Shown here one piece after another: positions 51,998 to 60,718 of a stretch of 64,000 nucleotides of DNA. The number at the start of each line of letters is the position of its first letter. The first letter of the stretch is position 1. Origin of the DNA: Rhodococcus ruber NBRC 15591 (GTDB lineage: Bacteria > Actinomycetota > Actinomycetes > Mycobacteriales > Mycobacteriaceae); NCBI RefSeq assembly GCF_001894945.1, contig NZ_BCXE01000023.1, positions 124,001 to 188,000 on the forward strand, given 5' to 3'. Both the position numbers and the translations under genes were made by a program. Below the pieces are notes generated by a model that did not search any database, was not told the DNA's origin, and saw only the letters and a program-made list of their open reading frames with translations.

Positions 51998-52422
51998 CCC
52001 GATGCCACGGCGCCGGGGCGATCGGGGCTCCTACGGCGCCGCCGTGCCGACCGCTGGCCCCGGCGTCCTGCGGATCCGGTCGCCGTTCCCGTTCGGCGCG
52101 CGGAGGGATGTCGGACAGAGGTGGGGAGTACCGCAGAAGCCGGCGAGGTGGGTGCACCCCGCCGAAATTGGGGGTGAGGGCGGGGTGCTCGGCCACAGTA
52201 TTTCGGCCGCCGAGGGCCGGCAGCTTCCGGTCCTGCTGACCGGGATCGGCCTGTGCGACGTCGCCGTGCCGGGTCCGGCCGTGCGGACCGAACGGCGGAG
52301 ATCTCGCGTGCGGCAGGGCCCGGGCCTGTTGTTCCGCCCAGTGAGACGTCCTCTCCCGTGCGCCGCGGTTGCGGAAATAGTGTCACGTGCTCCCGGAACG
52401 GAATCGGCGAAAGGCTTCGAGC
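51998..52422. other. Intergenic region between cyp125 and kstD3, no gene recognised
   Basis: These 425 bp hold no convincing ORF, KstR-type box or hairpin that I can support. It is the place where M. tuberculosis has fadE28/fadE29 and further side-chain genes below cyp125, none of which are present here. Confidence 0.5.
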
Positions 52423-53958
52423 ATGGTGGATTGGGCAGAGGAATGCGACGTCCTCGTCGTGGGATCGGGGGCGGGAGGCTGCTGCGGCGCGTACACCGCC
52501 GCCCGTGAGGGACTGTCGGTCGTCCTGGTCGAGGCCTCCGAGTACTTCGGCGGCACCACCGCCTACTCCGGCGGCGGTGGGGTCTGGTTCCCCACCAACG
52601 CCGTGCTGCGACGTGCCGGCGACGACGACACCATCGACGACGCCCTGACCTACTACCATGCCGTCGTCGGCGACCGCACCCCCCGCGACCTGCAGGACGC
52701 CTACGTCCGTGGCGGCGCACCCCTGATCGACTACCTCGAGGCCGACGAGGACATCGAGTTCACGGCCTACCCGTGGCCGGACTACTTCGGCAAGGCTCCC
52801 AAGGCCAGCGCGAAGGGCCGTCACATCGCACCGACCCCGCGGTCCGTCGCCGACGACCCGGAACTCAACGAATCCGTCCGCGGGCCGCTGGGTCGCGAGC
52901 GCAACGGGGATCCGTTGCCGGACAAGCTGATCGGTGGGCGTGCCCTCATCGGCCGGTTCCTGGTCGCCATGCGCAAGTACCCGAACGTGCAGCTGCACCG
53001 GAACACGCCGCTCGAGGAACTCGTCGTCGAGGACGGCGCCGTGGTCGGCGCGATCGTCTCCCACGGCGAGCAGCGGCGCGCGGTGCGGGCCCGCAAGGGC
53101 GTCGTGCTCGCCGCCGGCGGATTCGACCACAACGACGAGATGCGCGCACGGTACGGCGTCCCCGGCGCGGCCCGCGATTCGATGGGGCCGTGGTCCAACC
53201 TCGGCAAGGCCCACCAGGCGGCCATCGCGATCGGTGCCGACGTCGACCTGATGAGCGAGGCGTGGTGGTCGCCGGGGCTGACCCACCCCGACGGGCGCTC
53301 GGCCTTCGCGCTGTGCTTCACCGGCGGCATCTTCGTCGACCAGGACGGCAATCGCTTCACCAACGAGTACGCGCCCTACGACCGGCTCGGCCGCGACATC
53401 ATCGCCCGCATGGACAAGGGCGAGATGACGCTGCCGTTCTGGATGATCTACGACGACCGGAGCGGGGTGGTGCCGCCGATCGCGGCGACGAACGTTCCGC
53501 TCGTGGAGACCGAGAAGTACGAGGCGGCGGGACTGTGGAAGACCGCCGACACGCTCGCCGAACTCGCCGGGCAGATCGGGGTGTCGGCCGAGGCGCTCGA
53601 GGCGACCGTCGCACGGTTCAACCGCCTCGCCGCCGGCGGCGTCGACGAGGACTTCGGCCGCGGGGACGAGCCCTACGACGTGGCGTTCACCGGCGGCGGT
53701 TCGGCGCTGGTCCCGATCGAGAAGGGCCCGTTCCACGCCGCGCAGTTCGGCATCTCGGACCTCGGCACCAAGGGCGGCCTGCGCACCGACACCGTCGGCC
53801 GCGTGCTCGACGGCGCCGGGACGTCCATCCCCGGGCTGTACGCGGCGGGCAACACGATGGCCGCCCCGAGCGGCACCGTCTACCCCGGCGGCGGCAACCC
53901 GATCGGCACCAGCGCGTTGTTCGCCCACCTGGCGGTCCGGCACATGGCCGGCGCGTAA
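52423..53958 (+). CDS. kstD3: Second 3-ketosteroid delta-1-dehydrogenase (KstD1/KstD3 class)
   Basis: A 511-residue flavoprotein shorter than the KstD at 8803. GSGAGG (14-19) binds FAD; Tyr487 and Gly491 in VYPGGG match the catalytic pair at the same numbers in R. erythropolis KstD1, and Tyr316/Tyr319 lie where the base Tyr318 is expected. Rhodococcus isoforms differ in preference for 5-alpha-saturated and 4-ene substrates; which applies here cannot be told. AAAGG precedes the ATG. No KstR-type box was found. Confidence 0.85.
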   Translation: MVDWAEECDVLVVGSGAGGCCGAYTAAREGLSVVLVEASEYFGGTTAYSGGGGVWFPTNAVLRRAGDDDTIDDALTYYHAVVGDRTPRDLQDAYVRGGAPLIDYLEADEDIEFTAYPWPDYFGKAPKASAKGRHIAPTPRSVADDPELNESVRGPLGRERNGDPLPDKLIGGRALIGRFLVAMRKYPNVQLHRNTPLEELVVEDGAVVGAIVSHGEQRRAVRARKGVVLAAGGFDHNDEMRARYGVPGAARDSMGPWSNLGKAHQAAIAIGADVDLMSEAWWSPGLTHPDGRSAFALCFTGGIFVDQDGNRFTNEYAPYDRLGRDIIARMDKGEMTLPFWMIYDDRSGVVPPIAATNVPLVETEKYEAAGLWKTADTLAELAGQIGVSAEALEATVARFNRLAAGGVDEDFGRGDEPYDVAFTGGGSALVPIEKGPFHAAQFGISDLGTKGGLRTDTVGRVLDGAGTSIPGLYAAGNTMAAPSGTVYPGGGNPIGTSALFAHLAVRHMAGA

Positions 53959-54022
53959 GGACGACGCCGGCCGCCCGGTCCCGCTCAGTGGGTCCTGCGT
54001 CACACTCGGCGTACTCCGTCCG

Positions 54023-54046
54023 TACGGTTCACACCGACGAACCGTA
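54023..54046. promoter_or_regulatory. Inverted repeat next to the MFS ribosome-binding site
   Basis: TACGGTTC and GAACCGTA, perfect 8-bp arms with an 8-base spacer, end where the AGGAG ribosome-binding site (54046-54050) begins. It could be an operator or an RNA hairpin limiting ribosome access. Confidence 0.5.
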
Positions 54047-54055
54047 GGAGTATTC

Positions 54056-55492
54056 ATGAGTACATCGTTGGCACCCGAACGGGCACCCTCGACCCGTGCC
54101 GAACGCCGCTACGAGCGGACCCGACCCGTGTGGGCGGTGGTGGCCATTCTCATCGCCGTCGAAGTCATCAGCGCATTCGAGACGTCGATGATGTACGCGG
54201 CGCTGCCGACGTTCGCCCGGGTCTTCGAGGCGGACGCCTCCGCGGTCGGATGGACCGTGACGGCGTTTCTGCTGGTGGCGGCGGCCTCGGCGGCAGTGTG
54301 CGGCCGGCTCGGCGACATGTACGGTCGCGAACGGGTGCTGATGTTCGTGCTGGCCTGCGCCGCCACCGGCTCGATCGTCAGCATGGCGTTCGGGACCCTC
54401 GAGGCCATCATCGCCGGCCGGGCGATCCAGGGGGTGGCGGGCGCGATCCTGCCGCTGTGCATCGGGCTCGCCCGTGAGCACCTGCCCGCGGAACGCGTCC
54501 CGATGGCCGTCGCACTGATCTCCGGATCCGCCGTCGCGGCCGGGGCCGCCTCCCTGCTCGTCGCCGGCATTCTCATCGACCTCGGGGACTGGCGGTACAT
54601 CTTCGTCGTCGCCGCGGCGTACGCCGTCGCCTGCATCTTCCTGGTCGAGGCCGTGCTGCCGTGGCGACGCCGCCACCACCACCGGCAGCCGATCGACGTG
54701 GTGGGCGCGGCCGGCCTGGCGACGGCCGTGGCCGCCGTCCTGTTCGGGTTGACCCAGAGCCGCGCCTGGGGCTGGAGCGACGGCCGCGTCCTCGCGCCGA
54801 TCGTCGTCGGTACGGCGATCTTCGCCTGGTGGGTGTGGTGGGAGCTCGGCCGGCCGTCCCCGATCGTGAACCTGCGCCTGCTCGCCGAACGCAACGTCGC
54901 GCTGACGATGCTCGCCGGGGTGGCCCTCGGCGTCGGACCGATCGGGGTCGGGACGATGATCATCCCGATCATCATGCAGAGCCCCACCTCCGCGCCGTTC
55001 GGCCTCGGACTCACACCCACCTACGCCGGAACGCTGTCGTTCGTCGGCGCGATGATCGGCATGGCGTTCACGCCCGTCGCGGGCCGGATCGCCGCCGCGG
55101 TGGGGGCACGGTCGTCGCTGCTGCTCGGCAGCGTGGTGTTCCTCGTGGCGTGCGCCGGATTCTTCTTCTTCCGGGCCTCGGTGCTCGGGATGACGCTGCT
55201 GGTGGTGGCCGTCTCGGTGGCGACGGCGTTCGCGTACACCGCGCTGCCGAACCTGCTCGTCGAGTCCGTCCCGGAACACAACACGAGCGAGATGGCCGGC
55301 AGCCAGACCGTGCTGCGCACCGCCGCGTCGGCCGTGGGCACCTCGGTGGCGTCGCTCCTGCTCGCGTCCCTGGTGGTGCCGGGGACGGCCACGCCGACGG
55401 TGGCCGCACTCGGGGCCGTCTGCACGATGCTGGTGCTGTCCTGCGCCGTGACGATCGTCCTGGGCTCGGCGATCAGGTATCGCCGCGCGTGA
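54056..55492 (+). CDS. MFS transporter
   Basis: A 478-residue protein of the drug:H+ antiporter type with about 14 membrane segments. GRLGDMYGRERVL is the motif A loop after helix 2, and IIAGRAIQGVAGAILPL is motif B-like. Located between two steroid units, it might export or import a steroid or a toxic product, but the substrate is not readable from sequence. The 3' end overlaps the convergent MobA-like gene by 20 bp. Confidence 0.87.
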   Translation: MSTSLAPERAPSTRAERRYERTRPVWAVVAILIAVEVISAFETSMMYAALPTFARVFEADASAVGWTVTAFLLVAAASAAVCGRLGDMYGRERVLMFVLACAATGSIVSMAFGTLEAIIAGRAIQGVAGAILPLCIGLAREHLPAERVPMAVALISGSAVAAGAASLLVAGILIDLGDWRYIFVVAAAYAVACIFLVEAVLPWRRRHHHRQPIDVVGAAGLATAVAAVLFGLTQSRAWGWSDGRVLAPIVVGTAIFAWWVWWELGRPSPIVNLRLLAERNVALTMLAGVALGVGPIGVGTMIIPIIMQSPTSAPFGLGLTPTYAGTLSFVGAMIGMAFTPVAGRIAAAVGARSSLLLGSVVFLVACAGFFFFRASVLGMTLLVVAVSVATAFAYTALPNLLVESVPEHNTSEMAGSQTVLRTAASAVGTSVASLLLASLVVPGTATPTVAALGAVCTMLVLSCAVTIVLGSAIRYRRA

Positions 55493-56072
55493 CGTCCCGC
55501 CGGTCCAGCAGCGCCAGATCGCCGGGCACGTCGACGTCTCCCGGATCGGCGAGACCCGTGCAGTCCAGCCGCCGCACCCGGTCGCGGTGGCCGGCGAGGA
55601 ATCGCCGGGCACCCTCGTCGCCGACGGCCTCCCGGGCCGCCGCCTCGGCATCACGCCGGTCGAACACCACAGGATGGCCGGGGCGGTCGCCGAACATCGG
55701 CACGGTGATCGTGCCGGGGCGGTGCGCGGCCAGCACGGTTCGGACGAGTCCGGCGGTGATGCCGGGAAAGTCGACGACGGTCAGGGCGATCACCTCGTGG
55801 CCCGTCGTGGCGTCCATCCCGGCCCGCAGCGACGTCGACATCCCCTCGGCCCAGCGCGGATTGACGACGGTTCGGATGCCGGGCGGGCACGCGGCGACGA
55901 CGTCGTCGGCGTAGGCGCCGGCGACCACCGTGATCTCGTCGCAGCCCCCGGCGGTGAGCGCGGCCACCACGGTGTGCAGCAGCGGGTGGCCGCGGTGGGG
56001 GAGCAGTGCTTTCGCGCGCCCGCCCAGTCGCGTGCCGCCCCCCGCCGCGAGGACGATCCCGCCGACGGTCAT
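55473..56072 (-). CDS. MobA/MocA-like nucleotidyltransferase
   Basis: The 199-residue protein has the N-terminal nucleotide motif VLAAGGGTRLGG with a downstream Lys (RAKALLPHRGHPLL), then NPRWAEGMSTSLRAGM and DFPGIT, typical of MobA/MocA molybdenum cofactor nucleotidyltransferases. It is the last gene of a six-gene run headed by a KstR-type box, nine bases after the KSI-like stop. No molybdoenzyme is visible nearby, so its role in this operon is open. Confidence 0.83.
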   Translation of the reverse strand: MTVGGIVLAAGGGTRLGGRAKALLPHRGHPLLHTVVAALTAGGCDEITVVAGAYADDVVAACPPGIRTVVNPRWAEGMSTSLRAGMDATTGHEVIALTVVDFPGITAGLVRTVLAAHRPGTITVPMFGDRPGHPVVFDRRDAEAAAREAVGDEGARRFLAGHRDRVRRLDCTGLADPGDVDVPGDLALLDRRDVTRGDT

Positions 56073-56081
56073 GGCCGGACT

Positions 56082-56510
56082 CTAGCCGCGCGCCGCCCCG
56101 GCTGCGGGGCGAACCGTCTTCATGGCCCGCTCGACTTCCCAGAAGGCGCGCAGCGACGCGATCCGGCCGTCGTCGTCCACGCGGTAGACGAACACGCCCT
56201 CGGCGTCGATCACGTTGCCGCCGAGGGTGGTGCGGATGGTGCCGATGTTGACGCACTCGTCGCCGCACACCAGCACGTCGTCGACGAGGAACTCGAGCCG
56301 GTCGGTGTTCGCGATGGTCATGTCGTAGAAGCGCGAGATCGCCTCGCGCCCGTGGTGCCCCGTGCCCTCCGGGTCGAACCCGGACGGACCGACCGGGTCC
56401 TCGACGACCCCGTTCTCGGCGAACAGCGCCAGCCACTCGTCCTTGCGCTTCCCGCTGGCCGCGGCCTGGGACGCCCGCGCGGCCACCCGCGCCGGATGTT
56501 CGTCGCTCAT
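56082..56510 (-). CDS. NTF2-fold, ketosteroid-isomerase-like protein
   Basis: The 142-residue protein resembles delta-5-3-ketosteroid isomerase. LFAENGVVEDPVG aligns with the family's LFADDATVEDPVG, putting the catalytic base at Asp38. The two oxyanion-hole acids (Tyr14 and Asp99 of the classic enzyme) appear to be replaced. It could be a divergent isomerase, a dehydratase or a binding protein. ATG 56510 overlaps the F420 oxidoreductase stop, so the genes are coupled. Confidence 0.8.
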   Translation of the reverse strand: MSDEHPARVAARASQAAASGKRKDEWLALFAENGVVEDPVGPSGFDPEGTGHHGREAISRFYDMTIANTDRLEFLVDDVLVCGDECVNIGTIRTTLGGNVIDAEGVFVYRVDDDGRIASLRAFWEVERAMKTVRPAAGAARG

Positions 56511-57388
56511 GCCTGCTCCCTTCGATGGATGTACCTGTCGGCGAATCTGTGCAGGGACTCCTGCTTCGCCTCGAGGGGACTGTCGAAGCCGTGCCCGTCG
56601 AAGATCCACGGCACCACGATGATGTCGGTGACCCCGGCGTCCTCGAGTTCGGCGTACCCCGCGCTGCCGAACCGGTCGACGCACACGGCCTGGATCTCGA
56701 ACGGCTCGTCGGCGCGGCCGTATTCGGCGCGCAGTTCGCGCAGTCGCGCGACCACGTCGACGAGGTCGTCGAAGCGGATCATCGCCGAGGTCCAGCCGTC
56801 GCCGATCCGGGCCGCGCGGCGCAGCGCGACGTCGGTGTGGCCGCCGATGTAGAACGGCACCGGTGCGCTGGGGGCAGGGCTCATCTGCAGGCGGTCGAAG
56901 TCGAAGAACTCGCCGTGGTGTTCGACCATGCCGCCGCCGAGGATGAGCCTGATGACCTCGATCATCTCGTCGACCCGCTTGCCGCGCCGCGCGTACGGGA
57001 CGCCGCACCACTCGAATTCCTCCGGGGCCCAGCCGATTCCCACGCCGAAGCCGAAGCGGTTCCCGGTCAGGTTGGCGACCGACCCGACCTGGCGGGCCAG
57101 CAGCACGGGGTTGCGGGAGCCGAGCTTGAGGACCTGGGTGTAGAACCGGAGCGTCGACGTGACCGCCCCCATCGCGGCCGCGGCGATCAACGGATCCACC
57201 CACGGGGTGTCCTCGGTCCACATCCGCGACCCGTCGGGAGTGTACGGGTAGTCGACGCTCTGCTTCTCCATGTAGAACAGGGAGTCGGGCAGCGCGATCG
57301 AGGCGAACCCGCACTCTTCGGCAGTGCGGGCCAGGTCGGCGAGTTGATCGAGCGGCGTCATCGCGACGCCGACGGTGAAGTCCACCAC
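56507..57388 (-). CDS. LLM-family F420-dependent oxidoreductase (first)
   Basis: A 293-residue luciferase-like TIM-barrel protein. GFASIALPDSLFYMEK, TQVLKLGSRNPVLLARQVGSVANLTGNRFGFGVGIGW (in part) and YIGGHTDVALRRAARIGDGW are family hallmarks; the pattern fits F420-dependent actinobacterial members. It lies nine bases below ltp3 and overlaps the KSI-like gene. Substrate unknown, probably a sterol intermediate given the operon. Confidence 0.83.
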   Translation of the reverse strand: MVDFTVGVAMTPLDQLADLARTAEECGFASIALPDSLFYMEKQSVDYPYTPDGSRMWTEDTPWVDPLIAAAAMGAVTSTLRFYTQVLKLGSRNPVLLARQVGSVANLTGNRFGFGVGIGWAPEEFEWCGVPYARRGKRVDEMIEVIRLILGGGMVEHHGEFFDFDRLQMSPAPSAPVPFYIGGHTDVALRRAARIGDGWTSAMIRFDDLVDVVARLRELRAEYGRADEPFEIQAVCVDRFGSAGYAELEDAGVTDIIVVPWIFDGHGFDSPLEAKQESLHRFADRYIHRREQA

Positions 57389-57397
57389 GGTCCGTGC

Positions 57398-58573
57398 CTA
57401 TCGTTCCGGTCGGTCCGAGCTGACGACCCACATCGAGAAGTACTGCGAGCCACCACCGTACGCATGCCCGAGCGCCTTGCGCGCACCGTCGACCTGATGT
57501 TCCCCGGCGCGGTGCATCACCTGCATCGCCGCCTCGGCGAATCGGATCATTCCGGACGCGCCGATCGGGTTGGACGAGAGCACCCCGCCGGACATGTTGA
57601 CCGGCAGCTGACCACCGAGTGCCGTTTCCCCGGACTCGGTGAGCTTCCAGCCGGAACGTTCCGGGGTGAAGCCGAGGTTCTCGAGCCACATCGGTTCGAA
57701 CCACGAGAAGGGGACGTAGATCTCGGCGCAGTCGATCTCGGTGAGCGGGTCGGTGATCCCCGCGGCCTTCCACAGCGCCGCCGCGGCCATCCGGCCCGCC
57801 TCGGGGTTGACCTGGTCGCGTCCCGCGTACGTGGTCGGCTCGGTTCGCATCGCGGTGGCGTGGATCCACGCGACGCCCCGGCCCTGCGCCTCGACTGCCG
57901 CGGCCGAGTCCTCGTCGCCGATCACCACGGCGCACGCGCCGTCCGACGAGGGGCAGGTCTCGTCGTAGCGGATGGGGTCCCACAGCATCTGCGACGCCTG
58001 CACCGACTCGAGCGTGATGTCCGGCTGCTTGAGGTGCGCGTAGGGGTTCTTCGCGCCGTTGAGGCGGTCCTTGACGGCCACCATCGCGCCGATGTGCTCG
58101 GGGGCGCCCGAGCGCCGGATGTAGGAGCGCACGTGGGGGGCGAAGTAGCCACCGGCGCCCGCCCCGACCGGCATGGTGAACGGCACCGGGGTGGACAACG
58201 CCCACATGGCGTTCGATTCGGACTGCTTCTCCCACGCCACGGCCAGCACCCGTCGGTGCACGCCGGCCTGGACGAGGCTGGCGGCGACGTTGGCGGTGGA
58301 CCCGCCGACCGACCCGGCGGTGTGGACCCGCAGCATGGGCTTGCCGGTGGCGCCGATCGCGTCGACCATGCCCAGTTCGGGCATCATCACGCCCTCGAAC
58401 AGGTCCGGGGCCTTGCCGATGACGACGGCGTCGATGTCGTCCCAGCCCACGTCCGCGTCCGCGAGCGCCCGGTCGATCGCCTCGCGGACGAGACCGGACA
58501 TCGACACGTCGTGCCGTTTGGCGACGTAGTGGGTCTGTCCCGTGCCGAGGACAGCGGCGAGTTGCTTGCCCAT
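57398..58573 (-). CDS. ltp3: Thiolase-like lipid-transfer protein Ltp3
   Basis: A 391-residue SCP-x/thiolase-fold protein matching Rv3523. GKAPDLFEGVMMPELGM, HTAGSVGGSTANVAASLVQAG and GHAYGGGSQYFSMWV are visible; the nucleophilic Cys of true thiolases is replaced in HTAGSVGG. This supports a retro-aldolase or non-thiolytic role as known for the Ltp2 relative. The start overlaps the ltp4 stop. Confidence 0.88.
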   Translation of the reverse strand: MGKQLAAVLGTGQTHYVAKRHDVSMSGLVREAIDRALADADVGWDDIDAVVIGKAPDLFEGVMMPELGMVDAIGATGKPMLRVHTAGSVGGSTANVAASLVQAGVHRRVLAVAWEKQSESNAMWALSTPVPFTMPVGAGAGGYFAPHVRSYIRRSGAPEHIGAMVAVKDRLNGAKNPYAHLKQPDITLESVQASQMLWDPIRYDETCPSSDGACAVVIGDEDSAAAVEAQGRGVAWIHATAMRTEPTTYAGRDQVNPEAGRMAAAALWKAAGITDPLTEIDCAEIYVPFSWFEPMWLENLGFTPERSGWKLTESGETALGGQLPVNMSGGVLSSNPIGASGMIRFAEAAMQVMHRAGEHQVDGARKALGHAYGGGSQYFSMWVVSSDRPER

Positions 58574-59634
58574 CAGTTGCGTCCCTCCAGAACTGCTACC
58601 AGATTCTGTTGCAGCACAGCCCCACTCGTCGCGTGTGCGAGCGCACGTCCGGCGCGGCCGTCCATGATCGCCTGCGCGGCGCAGCCGATGCGTTCGAGTC
58701 CGCCGGAGAACATGGGGTTGCCGGTGAGCGGACCCCCGGTCGGGTTGACCGCCGTCGCGCCCGAGAGGCCGAGCGCCTCGCGCAGGATCAGCTCCTGATG
58801 CGTGAACGGGGCGTGCAACTCGGCGACGTCGAAGGCGGTGTCCCCGCCGGTCACCGCCGCGGCGGCCGCGGCGGCGGACGGTGCCTGCGTCAGGTCCCGC
58901 GAGCCGAAGTTCGGGGTGTCGATGCGGTGCTCGATGCCGGTGATCCAGGCGGGGTTCTCGCACAGCTCGCGGGCCCGGTCGCCGGTGGCGAGCACGACGG
59001 CGGCGGCGCCGTCGGTGACCGGGGCGCAGTCGTGCCTTCGCAACGGGTCGGCGACGTAGGGCCGGTCGAGCAGTTCCTCGACCGTGACGTCGCCGCTGAT
59101 CTGGGCATTCGGATTGTCCTTGGCGGCGGCCCGCGCGCGGACGGCGACCTGCGCCATGTCCTCCTCCGTCCACGTGCCGGCGTCGAGTCCGAACCGGGCC
59201 TGCAGCCCGGCGAGCGAGACGGAGTCGAGGCCGAGCGGTGCGACGAGGTACGGGTCGAGCTGCACGCCGAGGACCTGGCGCAGCGTGCCCGCCGAGGACT
59301 TGCCGAAGCCGTACACGAGCGCGGTGTCGACCTCCCCGGTGAGCAGCTTGACCCACGCCTCGTACAGCGCCCAGGCGGCGTCCATCTCGACGTGGGATTC
59401 GTTGATCGGCGGCACCGCGCCGAGCGCGTCCACGGCGGAGATGAACGAGAACGCCCGGCCGGCCAGGTAGTCCGACGAGCCCGAACACCAGAAACCGATG
59501 TCGGACTTGGTGATACCCAGCTTGTCGTAGAGCTCCCGGAAGCACGGGACGAGCATCTCGACGCCGTTGGTGGTGCCGGTGGTCTCGCGCACGTGAGGTG
59601 CCTGCGCGAAGCCGACGACTGCGATGTCTGTCAT
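58573..59634 (-). CDS. ltp4: Thiolase-like lipid-transfer protein Ltp4
   Basis: A 353-residue thiolase-fold protein matching Rv3522. FWCSGSSDYLAGRAFSF, NESHVEMDAAWALYEAWVKLLTGE (in part) and NPTGGPLTGNPMFSGGLERI are visible. HVEMDAAW occupies the site of the thiolase Cys, so it probably does not perform standard thiolysis. It is paired with Ltp3 and preceded by a tandem DUF35-like protein. Confidence 0.88.
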   Translation of the reverse strand: MTDIAVVGFAQAPHVRETTGTTNGVEMLVPCFRELYDKLGITKSDIGFWCSGSSDYLAGRAFSFISAVDALGAVPPINESHVEMDAAWALYEAWVKLLTGEVDTALVYGFGKSSAGTLRQVLGVQLDPYLVAPLGLDSVSLAGLQARFGLDAGTWTEEDMAQVAVRARAAAKDNPNAQISGDVTVEELLDRPYVADPLRRHDCAPVTDGAAAVVLATGDRARELCENPAWITGIEHRIDTPNFGSRDLTQAPSAAAAAAAVTGGDTAFDVAELHAPFTHQELILREALGLSGATAVNPTGGPLTGNPMFSGGLERIGCAAQAIMDGRAGRALAHATSGAVLQQNLVAVLEGRN

Positions 59635-59650
59635 GGTGGGCGCGGCTCCC

Positions 59651-60628
59651 TTACAGGTGGTGTTCGAAGGTCTCGTAGGCGGCGTCCGGCTCGCCGGTCG
59701 GCCGGAAGTACTCGATGTTGCGCAGCGTGTAGTCCCACTCCTCGCGCGGGCGCCACTTCGCCTCCACCCGCATGCCCATGCGCACCTCGGAGGCGTCGCA
59801 CTCGAGGATCAGGTGCAGGAACGGGATGTCGGCACCGTCGAGCAGCACGTACGCCGCGACGTAGGGCGGCGTGATCTGCTGCCCGAGAAACGGCACGTTG
59901 ACGATGCAGAACGTGGTCACGATGCCCTTGTCGGACACCTCGACCTGCTCGCGGGTGGGGATGCCGTCGGTGGGGTTCGCGCCGCGCGGCGGGATGTAGA
60001 CCTTGCCGCCGGGACCGGTGCGCCCGCCGATCAGTCGGCCCTCGGCCAGCCCGCGCAGGTAGTAGGACTCCTCGGACGACGCGCTGTGCGTGTAGTGCAG
60101 GTCCAGCGGGGTGATCATCATCGTCACCGGTTCGCCGGAGTCCTCCGGCCGCACCGTCACGGTGCCGGCCTCGCCGGGCTCGAACCCGGCGATGTCGCGG
60201 ATGTGGCCGACGCGGTCGTCGGCCCAGCGCACGCGCACCCGCATCCCGGTGCGCATGTCCGCCGGGTCGGGGACGTCGACCGCGTGCAGCAGCGTCGTGT
60301 CGGCCCCGTCCAACTGGATCAGCGCCCACGCGAAGGGACGGTCGAACGGCTGGCCCGGCAACGGATCCGGATTCCAGGTCCAGCTGCGAACCGTGCCGCT
60401 CTGCCCGACCTCGACGAAGTCGGTGAGCGGTTCGTGGGTGACCGCGTCGAACTCCGGGGGCGGCACGAGGACTCGTCCGTCCGAACCGCGGGCGCCGAGG
60501 ATTCGTCCGTCGCGCAGACCGGTGACGAACGCGCCGACGGTCGGCCCCGTGGATCGGGTGTAGTCGAACTTCAGGTTCAGTGGTGCGCTCAGCGGTTTCT
60601 CCGCGGTCGCGCTCTTTCCCAGGCTCAC
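59651..60628 (-). CDS. Tandem DUF35/OB-fold-like protein (Rv3521-like)
   Basis: The 325-residue protein has two similar halves. Each begins with an aromatic/Gly segment and a GxILGxRxxDGRVLVPP or GRLIGGRTGPGGKVYIPP motif and continues into beta-rich sequence, as in DUF35 OB-fold proteins. The zinc cysteines usual before the PPR motif are absent. Position first before ltp4 and ltp3 matches Rv3521. DUF35 proteins partner thiolase-like enzymes such as Ltp2. GTG 60628 is chosen; a perfect KstR-type box lies just upstream. Confidence 0.75.
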   Translation of the reverse strand: MSLGKSATAEKPLSAPLNLKFDYTRSTGPTVGAFVTGLRDGRILGARGSDGRVLVPPPEFDAVTHEPLTDFVEVGQSGTVRSWTWNPDPLPGQPFDRPFAWALIQLDGADTTLLHAVDVPDPADMRTGMRVRVRWADDRVGHIRDIAGFEPGEAGTVTVRPEDSGEPVTMMITPLDLHYTHSASSEESYYLRGLAEGRLIGGRTGPGGKVYIPPRGANPTDGIPTREQVEVSDKGIVTTFCIVNVPFLGQQITPPYVAAYVLLDGADIPFLHLILECDASEVRMGMRVEAKWRPREEWDYTLRNIEYFRPTGEPDAAYETFEHHL

Positions 60629-60637
60629 AACTTCGAG

Positions 60638-60651
60638 TAGAACAGGTTCTA
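60638..60651. promoter_or_regulatory. KstR-type operator of the DUF35-ltp operon
   Basis: TAGAACAGGTTCTA matches all fixed positions of the consensus and is nearly palindromic. It is ten bases upstream of GTG 60628 and 68 bases from the divergent F420 oxidoreductase gene, so it may serve both. Confidence 0.88.
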
Positions 60652-60718
60652 GAGACGGTGGCAAGGGTACTGTCCGAGCAGCGGTGCCTTCGGCCCACCC
60701 CGAAAGGAATGGTGTGCA

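Noticed and set aside
51998-52422. Possible small gene or operator upstream of kstD3
   Set aside because: Frames here are short or shadow-like, and no KstR-type or KstR2-type core was found.
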